Below are positions 39,480 to 54,140 of a stretch of 64,000 nucleotides of DNA, in pieces. The notes below the pieces were generated by a model. The model was not told where the DNA came from. It saw nothing but the letters and a program-made list of their open reading frames with translations, and made no database searches. Source of the stretch: Aphis gossypii. Taxonomy: Eukaryota > Arthropoda > Insecta > Hemiptera > Aphididae. Where the stretch lies: the NCBI RefSeq assembly GCF_020184175.1, contig NC_065532.1, positions 19,406,001-19,470,000 on the forward strand, written 5' to 3'. The number at the start of each line of letters is the position of its first letter. The stretch's first letter is position 1. Made by a program: the position numbers and the translations under genes.

Positions 39480-40002
39480 TAGACCATAATATATGGATTT
39501 TATCGCACAAAAAGCTCTGCGTGTTATAGGTTTCATAAGGTGACAAACCTCCGGTTTTAACACTCATAAGTGCTTTCCTTCATTCATGTGCGAACATAAC
39601 GCCTTGATTAGACCATCGTCGGAGTAAAGTTTCGTAGTGGTGTAGTCTCACCATATTACAAAAGTGACGCACAGTGACTTTATAAAGTTTAGAACCGCTT
39701 ACTAAGCTTTGCAGGTTAATGCCTAAATATATCGTCCATCCGCCGCAGCATGATTATAGACCTGTTAGTGGGTTACTCGATCTCGAACTATTATCTGAAC
39801 ATCGCATCGGATTCAGTGTTCATTTTACTCACAAGTTAATTGAAGGTCAGATTAATGCACCTCGCTTGTTAGAGCCAATTTATAATCGTATCCCAGATAA
39901 TGCCAGGCTACAGGAGCTCTTTCACTTACCATCATCAGTAAGTCGGTCCAACTTCGCTAAAAATGTCCTCATTTTAACAATGATGTTCTTAATCACATTC
40001 TA
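39480..40002 (+). pseudogene. LINE ORF2 relic, region after the reverse transcriptase domain
   Basis: A frame-broken plus-strand sequence resembles the C-terminal part of jockey/I-type ORF2. KKALRVIGFIR near 39508 is followed, in another frame, by a stretch resembling the L-x-x-ILEYGSVVW block (39600-39650). Then comes the longest open piece, from 39719: HDYRPVSGLLDLELLSEHRI, FTHKLIEGQINAPRLLEPIY and LFHLPSSVSRSNFAKN. These match the usual R-R-x-x-x-L-x-F-x-x-K-L-I-x-G-x-I-x-x-P-x-L-L pattern. The polymerase core is not visible upstream, so this is a truncated decayed copy. Sequence at 39300-39480 may belong to it but could not be read. Confidence 0.68.
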
Positions 40003-43000
40003 ATCGATAATTATTCTACATAATATTTCTACATTATTCTATCATGTGAATAATTTTTAAATAATTATAACTATTACATTTGTTAATTCTGTCATTTTTT
40101 AAAACACTATTATTTAAAAACATAAATTGAACATGTTTTAATACATTTGCATCATTGTGTAATAAATTAAATACACGGATATTTACTTAAATTCTAGTAA
40201 AATCCTCATGGTAGAAATATAATATTTTAAATACATAAACGAGAAACCTCGCATAGTAGGAGTACATTTTTAAAACAAAATCAACAATTAGTCATGAATT
40301 CAAAAAGATTTATTTTATATTTTGAGTTGTACAACTAAACGAATAAAGCATATTATTATTATTTTTTTTTTATTTTTATTTTCGAAAGAAGAATTTTTAT
40401 ATATTTCTAATATTACCTTTTCAAATTTACTGTTTTAATTTATTATACTAAGAATTATTCAATAATTAAATTTAAATACTTACAAAATATTTATATTAAA
40501 TTGATACATACAATATTATTGTAATTTTATTATTTATACTTAACAATTAGAAAATGTGGTATTTTATTAATTTAGATTTAGATGTATAAAAAATGTAATG
40601 TGTACACAATTAAACAATGGTATATTTTTGTGATTGATTTTTACTGTTGTATATTTTAAATTGTTCAAGAGAAATATACACTTTCAATTGGTTAAATTAA
40701 TAAACAATGGTTAGAAATGTACTAACATTTTTTGTGAAATTACAAAACATAGTACCTATTATAAAGCTATGTTTTGTAAATTTACTTGTTTTGGCAGGCT
40801 AAATATTTGAAGTTTTCAGTTATTAAGGTATTTTATGTATACAGTATAATTTTTATAGACATATTTATAAATAATAACTAAAAATATTATGATAATATTT
40901 TGTAAATATTCAAGTAAGTATGTTAAAAGATAAGGGTAATAATTAAAATGTTCATTCACGTAGTCATGCACAAGATTTTTAAAAGTAAGATAATTTTCAT
41001 AATATGTTGAACCTTTTTGAGCTAAATACCTATATCAATTTGAAATTTGAAATTTGAAATTTTTTAGTTTTTTTTTTCTATAAATATCGATAAAATATTA
41101 AGTATTAAGTGTTAGTTAAACATTTTTACAGCTATATAAAAATAAAAAAATAAAAAGGTACAATTTTTTTTTATAAAAATTAAACGATGAAATTTTTGTA
41201 CGATTTTTTGCATAAGACAATATTTTTACCTTAAAAATTAATAATAAATTTATTCTTAAAAGGTTCAATATTAAAATTAACAGAGTAACTTGGTTTTTTT
41301 GAACGCATAGTAAAAAAGCGTAGTGTCCATTCAAGCATTGTAAAGATAGAGGTAGGCTGTTCTAGCAACGACTTGTATACATTCAATATTCATAATAATG
41401 TCTGAAACAAAAATCACCAGAGTGGAAAAAAAGAAAAAAAAAGAAATGAATCAATCAATGAATTTGTTGGAAAAAAATGATATTCTTCTATTCATAAATG
41501 TATTTAAAAAAAATATGTAAAGCATGTCAAATATAATACTCAATAAGAACTTGTATTAATTATTTTATAAATTATATTTTTTGTTAACGCAGTTGTTTAT
41601 TTTATAAAATAAATCATTTTTTTATTCAAACATATTATTTTATTTAAAATTTAATAAAATTTTTATTCATTTTCTCATGATATTTACCACAAAACATATT
41701 GTTGTTAAGTAAATTTAATTGATAATAATTACTAATATATTATACAAAATCATTAGCTCACTTTATAACTTTGGATATATATATAATATAATATATATAT
41801 ATTTATTAATTGGAAATTGAGACTGCGATCATATTCATGTGAAATATTATGTATAATTTATATTACTGATTTATTGGCATACTGACTAACATTATGACAT
41901 TCCAATCTTTCAATAATTTTCTTATTAATCAGCTTTTATGAAATATTTTCAAGGTAATGTCTTAATATATACCTTATGATTGGGTTATTAATAATGATTT
42001 TCGCTCAAATTTCAGTATAATATGTTTAATATATATGTATAAACAATGTAATATACTGTACTCTATAATAATGATTAATGAATTCATTATTATTGATGTG
42101 TAGCAGTATTTTTAAATATTTATGATTTACCCTCGTTTCGTGCAATAAAAGCTACCTACTGCATGTAAAGTAGAACGTTATATTTGCTTACATATTTTAT
42201 GATATTACAGATCGTTTGCAATAATATTTTATTATTATATAATTATCGTTTTATTATATAAATATAAAAAGATATAAATTTAGCTCTGGCGCACTTTGAT
42301 GTAAGTGAACCTCATTTAAAATTTGGGAATTTTTGTTGAGATCATATGTAAGTATCTAATTCTGGTTTTATAATTATAATCAGTATTAGAAAATATAAAT
42401 CATTTGAATATCTGGTATTTTTGTGTAAATATGTAAAATAGTTCTAAAGTGGTTTTAAGTTGAAAACTGAATTTGATTGTTAGAATAGTTAGATTGGACT
42501 TAAATTAGCAACTTTACTACGGTGTATTGAATACGGTATTCTGGCAAATAGCTGGAGTTTTTGTGTAAAGTTTAAATCTAATGTTGAGTTCCTATTTATT
42601 AGTTCTCTCGGAGAGTGAACATTGGTTTAAGTTTATAATATATCAGTTTAAGCTAAATTCACTTTATAGACAATATTCATGACGCTTCTGACACGGGATA
42701 TACGATTTGTAAAAATTTACTAAAATTGAAAAATATATAATGTACTTACATCTCAAAGCTTGTATCGAAATTAAAAATACCCGTATTTTAACTTTAATCC
42801 GAAACCGTTACTTGATTTTTTAGGAACCAACCTAAAACGAAACCAGTACCAATATTTGTTGGTATAGAATGTTTTGGTTTTCTTTTTTTTTTTTTGTTTT
42901 ATTTAGCTATTTGATATATGTGAAGAAAAATAATTTATTCACTTTATAATAAATACATGTAATATTATATCATACTTAATAATTTCCAAACATTTTCTTT

Positions 43001-46000
43001 TAAACAAACTAGGCGTAATGATAAGTAACGAATGATTAATATTCGATTATTCATATAAATTATAGAATAATATTATTCAAATATAGTCTAAGCATTAGAC
43101 ATCATAATATATTGTGCATAGTATTTGGTTTTAAGTTTTAACGACAAAATGAATACATAATAAAATATTATATTCCTATTAATTACTTTAATATAAAATA
43201 TACCAATGTAAAAAATATTATATTTTGTTAAAAAAACGTCACGCCCACATGTGATATCTGTATCTTTCATAATTTTATACATACAACGTAGCCAATTCGC
43301 GTTTAGCAGAATCAATTTTATGTTGTCACTTATCACCATTAATATTAGAGTACTTATGATTAAACTTAAAGTATGAATATTATCTAGGAAATCACATAGG
43401 TTTTTATTGATATAAGTGAATTATAGCTATGTAAAATATTACAACTTTAAGATGTTCATAACTCATTTCAAAATTATAATATTAATAAAATCTCACGTGA
43501 TAACTTATATAATATTCTTACCTTTAAGTTTGATAATAGGTAAATTTAATCTAATATTAAAGCTAACAACATATAATGAATTCTGCTGAATGCAAATTTG
43601 CTGTGAATTGTATGTATGTAAGACAGAGATAACACATGCGTGTGTGACATTCTCTTAAGACTGTTAACAAATACCTTCTGACAAAACTTTGAATCATTAA
43701 TGTTAGCGTCGTCACATGTAGTATTGTATACATGGACAAATACGATAAAAAGTTGGATATAGAAACAGGCAAGAGAGTTGGCCAAATAAGACGAATAAGA
43801 ATTGACTGATAATAATAAATATAATTCATGTCTCATCACGCAGAAAAAAATACACAATACAGATATTGTAAATACATGAAATTTATATAATTTAATTTAA
43901 ATCATTTAATTTACCTATGTATTAATATTAAATAGATAAAATATGTGAATATTCATTGGCTATTTATCTTTAAGCTAAGAGAAATAATAACACAGACTAT
44001 TAAAATCGACATCAAAAAGCTATGATAATGATATTATAATATTATCATAATATTATTATATTTATAATTGATTACATTTTATGATTTAACGTAAATCATT
44101 GTAGTTCTGAAATTTGAGTTTTGGTACGCATTCGATGGTGATGGAAGTGTTGCTTGGTATGAAACAATTTAAACGATGGTTTGTGTACCGATACGGTGTT
44201 GCACTGACATATTAATACCAAATAGGGAAATATGAGAGGATTTAGATGTTAATAATAATATTAGACAAGACAATTAGTAATACTGAGTAAAATTAAACGT
44301 AAAATTAACATGTTCACGACCACGTGTCAACTATACTTGACAAGGGTTCTCTTTATATAAACCTATTTCAAGTATAGTCAACAAGGAATACTTAAATTAC
44401 AATAAATATTATGATAACATGGTTTTTATTTAACACTGATACGTATCGATCGGTGTACTTGTAAGTTTTAAAATCTAATAACTAGATATAAATATATAAT
44501 GTATTACCTAGTATATTATATTTATATATCAGTTATCAGTATTATTCATTAGAGACATTTATTATTATTTTTTTATATTATGAGATTTAAATAAACGACT
44601 TTTCAAATTATGCAGAAGTCGTGAACTTGTAAAATACAATTTTAATATAATATATTTTACTTAGTTGATGACCTGATAGCAATACATAGAGCAAACGATG
44701 AAACGAGATGGCTTCGGTACACGAATACAGACTCATTGTTGATACAGAATGCATGTAAGATGACCTACGTATCCGTCTAGGATTATGTATTTTAATAGTA
44801 AAATATAAATAATGAAATGGCTTGAAACACTATAACAAGAAAACCGTTTTTTTTTTTTTACTATTATAATATATATAGTAATTGCAGTAAATTATTTTCT
44901 TGCTTGTCCATCTGTACATAAGTTGACATACATAATACTTATATATGACATAATAGTTTAATAATATTGTACAGAGTTTAATCCAATAGGTTGCTATATT
45001 ACAAAATTATTAATTGAAACCTAAAGATTAGAGATAAGTAATTGAACACTGGATTTATTGTTATGAGTTTAATTTATTGGTTGGCAATTGTAGGTACGTC
45101 AGTATTGTGTGTAAGTGACAGTAAGGTAAATGATTTTATCGTTTTAGTGGGTGGTATGTTTTTTTTGTTTGTTTGTTTGTTTTACAGTATACAAAGGCTA
45201 TAATTTAATAATTGTAAATATCAATTAACATTCGATGATTTTAACTTTGTAGCTTTTACTTTATATCAAACGAAAATAATGGATTCTGTTACTTTTGTCT
45301 TTTGTTAAAACTAGTACTATAATATAATTATAACGTTTATTAGTTATATGCCTTTGATGTTTTTGATGATGTAAGTTGCAACTAAAAAAGTTTTGATTAT
45401 TAGTAAAATAAAATTTACCGTTGTTCTACAAAATGGCATGTAAAATGCTAACATGTATTAATATGCAACATATGTTTGTACCATTGGGCACTGCTGGGGG
45501 CTAAGTATAGTTGAATGTTTTCAAAAAACGTTCGATATATTATCTTTTGATGATGGAAAATGTTTGTTAATACTCGAACTTGGGAGGGTTAAATATTTTA
45601 CTTCAACTATTAATACCTATAATATTTTTAACAAGGGTTTAAAATGTTTAAGATTTAAATTGTATTATTTTCTTTATCATATAATATAATATAATATTGT
45701 GTATGTAGATCAGATAAGTGATTTATTAAGATCCTGTATTGACATTTTGATATTTTTATACATTATGTAGCTTACAAATTGTGTAGATACTTTTATATAT
45801 TATTATATATTATTTACATAACTATGTATAGATTCATTAGAAACATGCAATTTTAGATTTTTATCATACGTTCCGTTTTTTCGGCCATGCCATAAAAATT
45901 AATTCCAAATTCACTATAAAATTAGGCAATAAAAAACCATTGTAAAATCAGATTTAAATACCTGCTTAAGATTGAATTCTCGACATTGCTGATAATATTT

Positions 46001-47748
46001 TCCAAAATTCTAAGAAAACTAATTGTAAGTAAATTTAAATTTAAACAATTTAAGATTGGACTTTAATTTTTTAAACTTGCAATAGCAACATCAACAACAA
46101 CAATAACGACAAAAAAAAACAAATACTTGAGAAAAAAGATCTCAAGTTGAATTTTTTATTAACCTATTACAAATAAAAGTGACAAATTAAAATTTATTTT
46201 TAGAATTACTTACTACAAAAGCGACATAAAATATAAACCGATATGTTGACTGCAATGAGATATTGTGTTATGTTTGAAATGCGCTAGAGTGTATGAACCG
46301 AATAAACTATACGACTACCTACACGAATGATGTTATACTTGGAACATACTGCGTAATAAGTATAAAATATCAAAATGTCTATATATGACCTCTCATATTT
46401 TCTTATCGCAATAAACAACAATGATTTAATGAAAACGGTATAATTCAAACATTTAAACCTATGTTAAAACCCTTATAATAATTATTATTAATATCTAAGG
46501 TAAAATATTCTCCTAACTTTGTCTGTTATAATAATTATAGCATACAACAAAGAGATTGGTCTAAAAAATTGTATGATAAAAATACAAATTAGTTAGAAAA
46601 AAGAAAAGTAAGGCTAAGTGCAATTTTATGTAACAAATATGGTAGTGTTGTTTTGTAAGTAAAATAATCAGTGTGTTAATTATATGCATGTGTAAACGTT
46701 ATGTAAATACATTTTAATTCACTTAGGTACCTTGTTCATAGCATGAATGTATTTTCAATACGTGGAGTTGATGTTTACGTGGAAATGTCTTTGTGGAGTT
46801 GTTTTCGATGTTGTAATATCGTTACGATATGTTACGTGATTATATATATAATAGTATAATACTTGTGTTATTACTTATTATTTCTTATAAGTACATACTG
46901 TATTCTGTTTCGATGTATTAATAATTATGAACTTTCACGAATTGAACAGCGCACCGTTTATATTGGTGCTTTGGTATTAAGAAACGAATGAAGAAAACAT
47001 AGCTAAGTCTCTTATTATAATTCTTTAATACATCATATTATACCTATGCTATAGATGTGTGCGCTTATACATTTGGTGAATATTACGTTTTTTTTATGCG
47101 GCCAACTACGAAAATCCGTTGAGCCAAGCTAAGGTCAGTAACCCGCTTCCATGTTAAATTCCACTATTATTATTTATTAAAAAATAATATAATATACTCT
47201 AAAAGTTCAAATTTTCGGAGAAACGACGCACTTTTAGATGGCGCTTAAAAATAGTATTATAAATAAAATATTATATTATGTACGAAAATCTAATCGTAGT
47301 TTTAGAACTCATCGAGTACACAATAGTTCAATCATAATATGAATCTAACGGTTAAATAAAGCAGTATTATACAATATATAGGTCTATTTATCGTAGGAAA
47401 TCAATCGGAATAATGGATGTTACGGTCATGAAATAGCTGGGCAGTGCGATTAAATAACATAATATTATAAAGATTTTGGTTTTAAGAAATAAGACGGTCG
47501 TGCCCACAATAAGACCAATGACCATACTCGACATTTGAATCTACACGATGGCATGAGAACATTGAGTGTAGATAAAAACGGACGTCTACGTCCGATGAAG
47601 TCGTGGATCCGTGTAACGTGGTCTTCGTGCACCCATTTCGTGGGTTGATGTGGTTGTAAGAGACAGCAGCAAATTCCGTGTCGTCTTTATTTAGTGTTAC
47701 GAAAATAATATTATCTCCACTTGATTTTGTTGCACATCATTTGAATCG
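40003..47748. other. AT-rich region without recognised genes
   Basis: Holds the 12-bp-stem hairpin at 40741, a TTTGAAA triplet repeat near 41040 and a (GTTT)n run at about 45159-45182. A 103-codon minus frame at 43546-43857 is hydrophobic and unrecognised, and is probably chance. Confidence 0.5.
40741..40778. repeat. Short hairpin with perfect 12-bp stem
   Basis: TACAAAACATAG at 40741-40752 and CTATGTTTTGTA at 40767-40778, with a 14-base loop. It stands alone in AT-rich DNA; no terminator or microRNA context could be shown. Confidence 0.55.
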
Positions 47749-47808
47749 TTTGTGCATTCACGTGTACCTTTTTCGTGAATTGTGTGTTCACGTGCACTTA
47801 CCTCGTGA
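47749..47808. repeat. 30-bp tandem duplication with two CACGTG boxes
   Basis: Units 47749-47778 and 47779-47808 align without gaps (TTTGTGCATTCACGTG against ATTGTGTGTTCACGTG, both ending CGTGA). Each contains the palindrome CACGTG (47759 and 47789). The period is 10 codons, so a plus-strand 61-codon frame (47678-47863) contains LCIHVYLFRE then LCVHVHLPRE. That frame is not recognised and its stop overlaps an AATAAA hexamer at 47859. It could be a regulatory E-box pair or part of an unrecognised repeat. Confidence 0.6.
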
Positions 47809-50800
47809 GCCCTCTCCTTATTTAAACTCACCACCGTTTGTTTTGCATATTGTATTTGAATAAAAAGGGGTGTTTTTTTATGTCTATATATAATTATGTT
47901 TTTCTGTCGCGTTGCTGTTGTTTTACCCTTGTATACAATATTTCGGCAATTTCTATCTCTTATCCTATATATTATGTGTTTATTGTCGAAATATCGAGCA
48001 TAATATATAATACAAGTTATATTTTTACATGTGTTTTAGTGACGCATAATTATATCTGTCTTGAGTGTATGTCGATAACGTAGAGACGTAGAGTATGTGT
48101 ATTATGTCCGAGTTGTATGACTATAGGAATGTAACGCGTGTTATATATTATAAGTTATTAAAGTATAGTAATAAGGGTGTATACTATGTTAGTGTACCCA
48201 TATTATTACATAGGTAACATTAAAACCTATACTCGGTATGTGTTAGCAGTTGTTTGTTGTTCCAAGTGCGATACGTATAGGAACGAATGTTGTTTGTGTT
48301 GTAGTTATCTATACAGTATTACGTTATATTTCCTCATTGCGTTGTTTTTCTACACTCAATACTCAATAGTGTTATGGTCAGTATATCGAAAAAATCAAAT
48401 CATGTATTGAGTATTTTGTATGTATTTCCACGATTTTTGAAAATTTGGATTAACCACGAGCACCATTGATATTCATTATTGTAGTGATAAAATGGTGTTG
48501 CATATCAATTTAATACACAAGAATAATTTCACGCTTGATTTGTAGCCTTGTTTTTTTTTTACTTATCGTAAGCAATAATTGTTCAGTTAATATAAAAAAA
48601 CGTAAAGTAATTAAAAAATAAATAAATAATATAATTAAATTATGTATCTATAGGTATACTGAGTATAAATATTATATGGCAGACCATAAAAAGAGTAATC
48701 TATTTAGAGGTATAATGTGTATACAAAAAATGAACTTTTGTAGTTTTGTTTGTATTTTAAAGTTTTAGCATTAAAAATGTATCAAGGTAAATTAATGTGA
48801 CTATCTGAGGAATTAAATAATTAAAATATGCAATTGAATGTCTTTATTGTGTAAATTAAATACCTAATTTTTAAAAAGTAATTTATTAAAAATTCTCACA
48901 AATTTCTCAAAATAGCGATTGTATTCAAGTTTTATAACTACATACAAAAAAAAAAGTTTTTTTTCGAAAATGAATTACTCAATAGTAAAATTATACTTAA
49001 CAACTATCTTTAGGTCTAACAAAATTCTTACGCTATTTTATTTAAGAATAGCACTTAAAAGTAAAAAAATATCTTTCCAACAATGTAATTTGATCATATT
49101 TTATTTTTATAAATTTGAACACGAATCTGATGGTTCGCAAGATTGATATTTATATATTATATATACTTACAATACACATAATCGAAAATGAATATAACAA
49201 AAGAAATATTGTATTTACTTTTTTTTCCGTCTTTAAAGAATACGTCCTGTATTCATACTTAATGTTAAGTAATTTTTTTATTTACTAAACTTTTAAATCA
49301 TATCTTCATTTGACCTAATTTTATAAATTTAAGTCCTTTTGTCAATCTCAAAATGTAGGTAAATAAAAAGAACTACGGAGAACATTTGATTTACAGAAAT
49401 AATTTCATATTTTTTTATATTCACAACTATTGTGGAATTGTTACAATAATACGAGCATTATAATCTTGTCTGTTTTATTTCAACTTTCTAGTTGTATCTT
49501 AATATGCATAAATATTAAACTGTCTTTAATATAGATTTATACGTCATACAAGTGTTACGTAGATATACAAATATTAATTTAAAAATTATTTAATTTTTAC
49601 TTGAATGCAAAATTGAATTAAAATATGATTAAACTTATTAAATTTATTGAAAAGTTTATTATGTTTTTCGTCTTTTTTATTTCACCTTACGTAGTTAATA
49701 TTTGTAAAATCGTTTTAAAAAGAATTATGGAATTATCAGACATGCATAACTGTTGATGGTTGATAGCTTATCAAAATATAGTAAAGTTATTTGGTGTACC
49801 TATTCAGTTATTCATTATTTAATTTATAAAAAAATCTATATCAAATAGTCTAATCATTATAATTAATGACGTGTAATCAATATATTACTAATTCAAATCA
49901 TTACTTCTGAGAACAGATTGGCAGAAATTATAATTTTCAAAAATGTGTATACGAGTATTAACTATAGTAAAATTATCATAATACTATTACCTATAAAAAA
50001 TTGTAGTAACATTTTATTCAAATTTTAACGTATATAACTTACCGTTGAAAAATCAGGGTTTGCTGCAAACAAAAGTGCCTTGAGTCAAATATAAAAATAT
50101 AGTACAGACATATGCATAAAAATATTCCTAATTTGGTTCCAAGACCCCGCGTGTTATAGGAATTGCGTGTGCCAAGGAAATTTACCATAGTTATACGCGT
50201 GCCCCGGTAAACTCACGTGCCCATTTATTGTTGTAGAATCCGTACACAATAGTTGGTAGACTTTTATTGTAAAAACTGTTCTCTACATTGGAAATTTTGA
50301 CTGAACAACAAGATATGAGGAAAAATAACAATATTATTCTATTTTTAATTAAATAATTAATTATTTTCACGAAGTCGTACATGTGTACAGTCCTATCAGA
50401 GTTGATTGATGTAAAATTTGACGTTAAAAACTCTCACTGTAGAAATGAATAAAAAATATATGGCTTTTAATTTGTTTTATTTTTTATTATCGAATATATC
50501 CACTTGTTTTCACTGGATATCGCTGAGAACGAATATTCTGTTTATACGATCTTAACACGTATTATTTTATTCAACATATTTGTTCTTCTGGATTGTTCAC
50601 GAATGAACGCATTTTATTTGTATTTAACTTTCACAGTAAATTGCGTTTTTCTGACAACTTGAATTCATTTTCAATGTTATTTTTGAAACAGATTCTTTTT
50701 TTTTTATTCCAATGCGATTGTGCGATTCATTCACGACAAAAATGTTTGAGAGTTGTACTATAATAAGCTTGAACTAAATGCTAACCTCCCTCTAACGTAA

Positions 50801-53559
50801 TAAATATTATATAACAATATAATATCATACATAGTTATTAGTTAATCTAACAAAAACCTTTAACTGTATGCCTGTAAATATATATTAGGACAATAAAAGT
50901 GACGGGTTTATTGAGAAATTGAATTTTGTATAATAATACGCTTCAGTATGCTAATTCGTCACTTACAAAGTCATGTTGTGGGACTCACGCCAAAGTTTTG
51001 GTAGACGGCTCGACTTTGTGTTGGTTACAATATAATAACTGTCAACGACGGATAAATCCTTAACAGTGGTTCAAACTTTAAAACTAGACTTAAGTCGAAA
51101 CGTATGCAGTTCAAAACCAACTATATGTGTGTTGATAACGGTAATAATATTTGTGAATATATCATATTATATGTTGTATTTAACTTTTATAAATCCAGAA
51201 CATATGGTACGTAAATTAACACGCAGCCCGCAAAACTGATAACACCCTATAATCCAAGTTTAATTTATATTTAATGAGGAACATTCATAAATAAAAAATA
51301 AAAAATTATATAGTATAGGTACCTATATGTTAAAATACAATATAATATATATATTTTTTTTTTTTGTAAAATAATTTTTAATCTGTAAATGATTTTTTTT
51401 TCAATTTTCAATCGTCACACTTCAGAGTATTATTTGGACATGTAATACTGAAATTTATTCATCAAATTCAGTGGAAATCGTTACTTAAACGGAAGAAGAA
51501 GGAGTGAGAAAAAACTGCCTACTGATTTATTTCTTGTATAGTGTATACACATTATCCGGTAGATTTTAAATCTCCTCCGTTATAAAAGTTTGTCATCTCT
51601 GCCAGTACTCGTTCTCCGTAAAATTCCTTCGGATTATATACGGATAATTAACCTTTTTATAAAACGAAGATGTCTATAGGAGCAAGAGTAGTAGAAAAAT
51701 GTAGAGATTATTAAAGAGTTTTGGTAAATACTTACTGACCCTTAAAACTCACTTGTCAATTTTATTTTTTTTTCGGTTCTTTTTCTCTTCTCATTTTGGT
51801 CTCGCCTCGACAACACATCTTCCCTCTTTCCTCTTTCCTACCAGTCGATACAGCTTCATTAATCACTAGCGTAGTATATATGCATGACAAACCACAATAA
51901 TGGTCGTTGCCAAGACGACTTGGACGAACAAATATTTGATTCTACAGTAAGCGGGTGAACTACGCGGTCTGATTATGATTATTTAGTTGCTTGCGATATC
52001 GCTCTTTACACCTATAAGCGGGCCATAGAAATTTCGGGGCCAGATTAATACAAACACGATAGAAAAATAATTAAATTAAGAGATCAGATCAAAAAATTAA
52101 TTTTATAACTGCCTTTATATTAATTATTATTAAAAATTATAAAAAAATACAATTAGTTTAAAATCATTCATAGGGAATTTATCGACATCAAAAATTAGGT
52201 ATCATATACAATATAAATAATAATTTATTTATTGATCCGCGTTTAGAATACAAGCTTCACTATGTTTGACATATTAGACAAATGTGATATATGCGCAAAC
52301 TAATTTTAAACCGTGTATTTTTTATTATATAAATATATGCGTATATTTGTATATATACATAATATATATGTGTGTTTGTAGTGTCTTGTAGGAGGAATTG
52401 GGATTTTGTCATTAATCTTTAAGCTCATTAATCTGAGTCAACATCGTTCGTTTGTATTCTGCTTATTATCTGAACGAAATAGATTCGATTTGGCCTGACG
52501 GATTCAGAAAATACCACTTTATGTTTTTCCTTCTTTAACATTTTCTCCAGGTCTTGTTCGTCATAATAGGATGATCAGTGAGGTCAAACATTGTCGTTTT
52601 CTATGGCTCCTTGTACACATAACATCAAAGAGTTGGTTAATGTGTGTTTGTTAGATGATAATATAATATTAACAACCGACCTTAGGGTCCCCGTCACACA
52701 ATACTAAAACGGAATAAACAACTTATTTTCTTACAACCTATACAGTAAGTAAGTATACACAGTAGGTACTCAAAGTTTCTACTATATACATTAATATACT
52801 CTATTACGTGAAAAATAAAACGTGATATTATTATCATTTTATAAGAAAACGTTTCTGTTTCTTTGTGTTTGCTTTTCAGCGTATAAACTTTATGTAATGG
52901 CATTTCTTTTAAAAACAACCTTGATATAAACCGAAAGTAAGTATATTGATATTTGGTCCGTCGTGTTGTCTCTAGAACATTTTTCAAAATTTACACGAAT
53001 CTATTTTTAAAATATCACATTGCATTTAACATTTCCAACCTTTAGTATCAACTTTAATCTTTTTGTATATTGATAACTATTTTAATTTTACTTCACTACT
53101 TATTCAATTTTATATCTAATATACCCGTAAGCTATATGAACTTAATCTAAATACTATGTAACATATTATCGAAACAAACAATAATAATATAACAGCTAAT
53201 AATACAAATCAATATAATGATTCTTGTTTCTTAAACAAACACATCAGACGTGTTCGAAATTTTAAAAAAAATTATTATTTATTTTAAAATTTTTAATTTC
53301 ATCTGAAATATCACGTAAAAAATAATAATAATAAATAAGTATTAATGCAAATTCAAATTGAATTCATTTTTATAAAATTAATCAAGTTCTATATAAAATA
53401 TTAAAAATGGACAACAATTAATTGTTACTATTGATCATTTTTGACAATATACAAATTATAATTATCATGATAGTATTAATATTAGCTCCCCAAGCTTTAT
53501 TAGATATGACATAGATAACCTATATTTAATCTTGATTTTGTTTTAGTTTTTAAAATTGT
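47809..53559. other. Mostly AT-rich, with a T-rich ORF-dense patch and a pyrimidine tract
   Basis: 47680-48410 carries successive short plus frames of 61, 81 and 77 codons, rich in Tyr, Ile, Cys and Val, with no recognised domain. 51765-51842 is strongly pyrimidine-rich on the plus strand (CTTCCCTCTTTCCTCTTTCC). No gene could be assigned. Confidence 0.4.
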
Positions 53560-54140
53560 TACGTGGTTGGACCAATTTAGTTGATTTTGTTTAGATGTGT
53601 TCCCTGATCTTATAAATCATAAATACTTTTGAATTTTGCTGGACTAAGTTTGAATCAGGCAATTTTTTCTATTTACTATTATTCTATGGCGTCTTGTATA
53701 ATGGTTTTTGAAATGTTTATATTTCTCCCTCTACAATAATACTACTATCGCTTGCAAAAAGAATAGTTTTTAGTGGAGCTACTATTATACTAGGAAATTC
53801 GTTATTATAAAAAGTAACGCTTAGGCTTGAACCTTGGAGAGTTGGGGCATTTCGTTTAACAGTTTATAAGTTCCCGGGATATATTTCATTTAATTTTACT
53901 GAGAATAATCGTTCTGATAAAAAATTTTAAATGTAGGCGAGTATAATGCCGTTTATTTTCCATTTCTGAAGTCTATCTAATATTCGATGACGCCAAGCCA
54001 TATCGTAGGCTTTTTCAAAGGCAAGTGAAGTTAATAGGACGTGTAGTTTAATGTTAAAAGCTGAGTATAATATGTTCTTATATAGCTATTATAATTAAAG
54101 CATCTACGATGGATTTATTCCGTTGAAAAATCAACTTGAA
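53560..54140 (-). pseudogene. LINE reverse transcriptase domain relic
   Basis: On the minus strand, FQRNKSIVDALIIIA (54100-54140) is followed by motif A-like FEKAYDMAWRHRILDRLQKW (54019-53960), then FLSERLFSVKLN. APTLQGSSLSVTFY corresponds to the PQGSVLSPxLF block. ILFASDSSIIVEGE (about 53720-53765) stands where the catalytic F-A-D-D-x box belongs. The first catalytic Asp of that box is Ser here, and a stop follows GEI at once. Later pieces (NSKVFMIY) fit the region after the box. It encodes no working polymerase. Confidence 0.72.

Noticed and set aside
43546..43857. 103-codon minus-strand frame
   Set aside because: No motif, signal peptide plus domain structure or splice partner. Its composition is what AT-rich DNA gives by chance.
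44325..44384. Imperfect inverted repeat around TCAACTATACTTGA and CAAGTATAGTCAA
   Set aside because: The stem is short and mismatched; such pairs are expected by chance in this composition.
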